Of a stretch of DNA of 64,000 nucleotides, positions 61,156 through 64,000 are shown in pieces. Made by a program: the position numbers and the translations under genes. The stretch is from Pelargonium cotyledonis. Taxonomy: Eukaryota; Streptophyta; Magnoliopsida; Geraniales; Geraniaceae. Within the stretch, counting starts at the first letter, position 1, and each line of letters starts with the position of its first letter. The stretch spans positions 1 to 64,000 of the forward strand of contig JAYMTA010000018.1 in the NCBI GenBank assembly GCA_036897625.1. Reading direction: 5' to 3'. The notes beneath the pieces were generated by a model. The model searched no databases, was not told the DNA's origin, and was given only the letters and a program-made list of their open reading frames with translations.

Positions 61156-62193
61156 TTCTTTACTACTTTGTTAATTTACTGTGTCTGTAGCAGTTTTGGA
61201 AGTAATCTAATTCTGCTTTTAGTATCCCGTTGAGTTGAATAGATATAGGAATTCTAAAGCAAGGTTAAGGGCTCAATTAACTATTAAAATCTAAGGAATT
61301 GAACTATTATAGGGTGGTATCAACAACAGGGGAGTACCTAAGGAGCATTAATAACTTCAGGGTTATTCTGTTGAAGTTGAATCGGTATTCCTTATTTTTG
61401 TTTGTTTATAGTTAAAAAGAGTTTTCTGATGAATGGGATTTGCTTTCTTTATTATGTCATGCTTGTTTTACCCAAAGTACAAAGATAAGGTATATAATTA
61501 TATTGGGACCTTAAAGCCTTAAATGAATGGTTATAAACCTTTATGAGCTAAATGTATCCAATGTATCAACGAAAAGCTATGAATAAATGGTATTTTGTGA
61601 TATAAGATGTTTTGGGGTTTCCAGTTAATTAAAGTAAGAGAGTATGCTTTGCAGTTGTTGCAGGTTACAATATGAGGTTGATTCCGACTTACCTTATTTA
61701 GAGAGCTTTTTCCGATCCATGTGTATAGCTAGTAAAGGTGTTCAAGATCTAATGGAAAGCGACGATCTAAAGGAGGTTCCAAACTCAATCATATTTCGGT
61801 TTTGGATTCTGTAACTCATTCAATTCCGGTCAATTGACGGCACTGCAGAGAGCTTACCGTACTATTGATAACTATTCCTGATTTACTAACCTGTCAATCA
61901 ATTTAGGTCTTTTACTTCTTGAGCTAACTATATAATTCAAAGCTAATCTCGTCTCGATCGGCAAAGGGTTCCGGATGACAGGAATTCTGACTTTATTTGA
62001 CTAGGGGCTACCAAAAGAGTTGGCTAATCTTATAGGAATATAAGAATTTCCACGACTCTGTGATCTTAAACTATTCGTGTGAAGGCAAGCGTGGAATCTC
62101 CTTTTTTGGTTCTACAAATAGAAACGGATACCCTGGGAACCCTCGATTTAGGGTCTCGAGCAAGGTGTAACTCATTTAGATTAGACAAGAGGT
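61156..62193. other. non-coding, becoming less AT-rich
   Basis: From about 61,640 the G+C content rises to what is usual for angiosperm mitochondrial DNA. I see no gene. CAATTGACGG at 61,831 recalls a small-subunit rRNA word, but the surroundings do not match rRNA. The change in composition suggests a different origin or age from the surrounding DNA. Confidence 0.4.
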
Positions 62194-62451
62194 ATGAAAG
62201 ATACTCGCTTCTTAATGGCTCTAATTAGAAGAAGAATTGGGGGGAGCATTCATGGATATAACCTGTGGATAAGCGGCTACTGTACTTTTCGCCAGCTTTT
62301 GGAAGCTACCCAGCTCCCTTACAAAACTCGAGTAAGTCCTTTATCTACTATATTGCATAGGATTCGAGCAAGGCAAAAGGGAGTCCTATTTGCTACTTTA
62401 CCAGAGTTCCCTTGGTATGCCCGCCCGAGAGATTCCTCTAGATCTTATTAG
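62194..62451 (+). CDS. unidentified 85-codon open frame
   Basis: This ATG-start frame of 85 codons sits in the less AT-rich island. The product is basic, with many Arg (RRRIGGSIHG near residue 12, ILHRIRARQKG near residue 53) and ends LPEFPWYARPRDSSRSY. Its residue composition is balanced, unlike the Phe/Ile/Lys-heavy chance frames elsewhere in the window. I do not recognise the family, and no promoter or partner gene is evident. It may be a fragment of a mitochondrial or transferred gene, or chance. Confidence 0.2.
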   Translation: MKDTRFLMALIRRRIGGSIHGYNLWISGYCTFRQLLEATQLPYKTRVSPLSTILHRIRARQKGVLFATLPEFPWYARPRDSSRSY

Positions 62452-64000
62452 TACTAAAAGGGTTTTTATAAGACCCGAAGCTTCATGGATTGAAAATTCC
62501 CTACCTAAAAAGAAGGGGTTTAAATGTAACTAACAAATCTAATTAATTATAGTACAACACTCATATAAACACGCCCGCTATGCCACAAAACACAAGGAAA
62601 AACCCACATAGTTAAAAAATCTCAGTTACTCAAGCGCGCAGTCCTTACTTAATAGAATAAACTTTCGGTGTACTCTTTATTTACACTTACCTCGAACGTA
62701 TGGATCCCTTTTGTATTTAGCTTACATACTCCTGAAGCTTAGATAGAGTATTTCGTTAATCTAGGAATAAAAGCCATTACGTTATATGATCCTGAATAGA
62801 GTTCTTGTTTCTCCATTATTTTAGAAGAATAAAGTAAGTAGCTGCTGTACAAAATTGTAAAAACTCTTAAAGCTTTAGTAATAAAAAACAAAAAGTAGTC
62901 GAGAAAAGAGGAGGTCCTAATCTATACTTGGAAAGCTTTCTTTTCTAAATTGAAGTTAAGAGGGTAGAAGAAAAGAAAATAAGGGATTAGGAAAAGTACG
63001 AAGGTGCGGTTTTGTGAGCATTCTCTCTCTATAAAAAGGGTCCATAATATATCTGATAGAGAAAGTTATTCTCTGGCTCAAAGGTACTTAGAATATGTTT
63101 TTTAGTTAAGAAGAAGTTCCTTAGCTTTGCGAGAAAAGAGCACAGATACCTCTACATTTCCTACAAGTTCCGCCGCTCAGAACTTTCGTAAGAGTAATCA
63201 AAAGTACTCAAAATTCTGGTTTCACGAAGGTGCAAAGTCAGGTAATACGGGTTTCGTAGGGTAATTGAAGAGACAAGTACAAAGAATTTTCCCATAATGT
63301 AAGCCTTAATCTTATATCCTAGAGACTATAGCGGGCCTGTGAAGATTCCTGGAAACACTGTTTGAATTACATTTCAATAGGTATGCTATTAAGAAGCAAA
63401 GTAATAAAAAAAGGAAGCCCCGGAGTAACCAATGCCAGTGCTGAGTAAATCCTCTAAAAAAGATAAGTATCCCTGAAGTTAAAGACAAAATAAAAACAAA
63501 CCGGGGTTTTGGCAGTTCCCTTTCCTAAATACAGGTTACTCTGTAGCTTTATCGAAGTTATAAAGTACACATAATTTACTAGTTCAGCACAATGGATATA
63601 GATTCGCAAAACCCTTCTTTTTTGTAAAGCGCCAGTTGAAAAGCTCTTGAAATTAGGGGTAACAAAAGAGTCTAAATTTCTCGAAGCTCAAGGAAATTGA
63701 TCTCTAATTTCTTTCAAACTGGGGGGTAAAAAGTACCCTTTCTCCCGTAAAATAGAAATTATCTGCTCTATAGCTTTATATAATATAATATTACTATGCT
63801 CGGGTTAGAGAAAAAGGTAAGAAAGGGCCTCCACAAATATTCTTTAATAATCCCGGATTTTCCTATATATTTAGAGAATTGCTCTCTCAAATTTAACTCC
63901 TTAGATGTGCTCTTTATACCTTTTGCCAAATTAAGAAATTAAGCCCTTCTTGCGGTAAAAACAGAGGGGCCCTATATCCCTATATAAAGGCTGTATGTAA
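62452..64000. other. AT-rich non-coding DNA, no gene seen
   Basis: No gene, tRNA fold or family repeat was recognised in this final stretch. A short TATAA-like tandem run lies near 63,776-63,792. Confidence 0.55.

Noticed and set aside
61831-61840. CAATTGACGG as a piece of small-subunit rRNA
   Set aside because: Only a ten-base word matches; the flanks do not follow any rRNA helix I know.
1-64000. CRISPR arrays, bacterial operons, riboswitches or phage genes
   Set aside because: There is no regular repeat-spacer pattern, ribosome-binding-site-led gene run or phage protein. The spliceosomal introns and plant mitochondrial tRNA types point to a plant.

Overview
The window looks like mitochondrial DNA of a flowering plant that is almost free of genes, into which a long piece of a nuclear gene has been copied. 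The mitochondrial reading rests on four things: a plant-mitochondrial type tRNA-Glu gene at the left end, decayed copies of mitochondrial trnS-GCU, a decayed plastid-like trnN-GUU and a trnQ-like remnant, and one group II intron domain V-like segment. I found no intact mitochondrial protein gene or rRNA in 64 kb. By eye the non-coding DNA is only about one third G+C, well below the usual angiosperm mitochondrial value. I cannot name the species.

Layout. Positions 4-75 hold trnE. From about 76 to 46,383 the DNA is AT-rich and non-coding. It carries tRNA remnants (14,349-14,429; 36,347-36,422; 43,653-43,732; 45,281-45,387), several long perfect or near-perfect hairpins (18,689-18,744; 21,442-21,480; 35,166-35,198), short imperfect repeat pairs, and diverged copies of one dispersed repeat family (on the minus strand near 8.5-9.05 kb; on the plus strand near 10.55, 17.8, 19.4-20.8 and 28.1-29.4 kb).

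Positions 46,384 to about 54,332 are a plus-strand genomic copy, introns included, of the N-terminal half of a callose synthase of the CalS5/GSL2 type. I could place 23 exons (the first and last cut off inside the exon), about 815 codons, nearly all joined at correct phases by GT-AG or GC-AG introns. It begins in the cytosolic N-terminal region, runs through the first membrane bundle and stops before the catalytic GT48 domain. A premature stop, frameshifting deletions and a lost splice donor show it is a pseudogene here. A Ty1/copia retrotransposon fossil lies in one of its introns.

From 54,333 to the end the DNA is again AT-rich and non-coding. The densest cluster of the dispersed repeat family is at 58.8-61.2 kb. 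A less AT-rich island at about 61.6-62.5 kb contains an unidentified 85-codon reading frame.

Apart from trnE, nothing here looks likely to work as a gene. The window is mainly a record of foreign DNA entering a mitochondrial genome, repeat spread and tRNA decay. The points most worth following up are the intron-bearing CalS5 segment and the repeat family, which I do not recognise.
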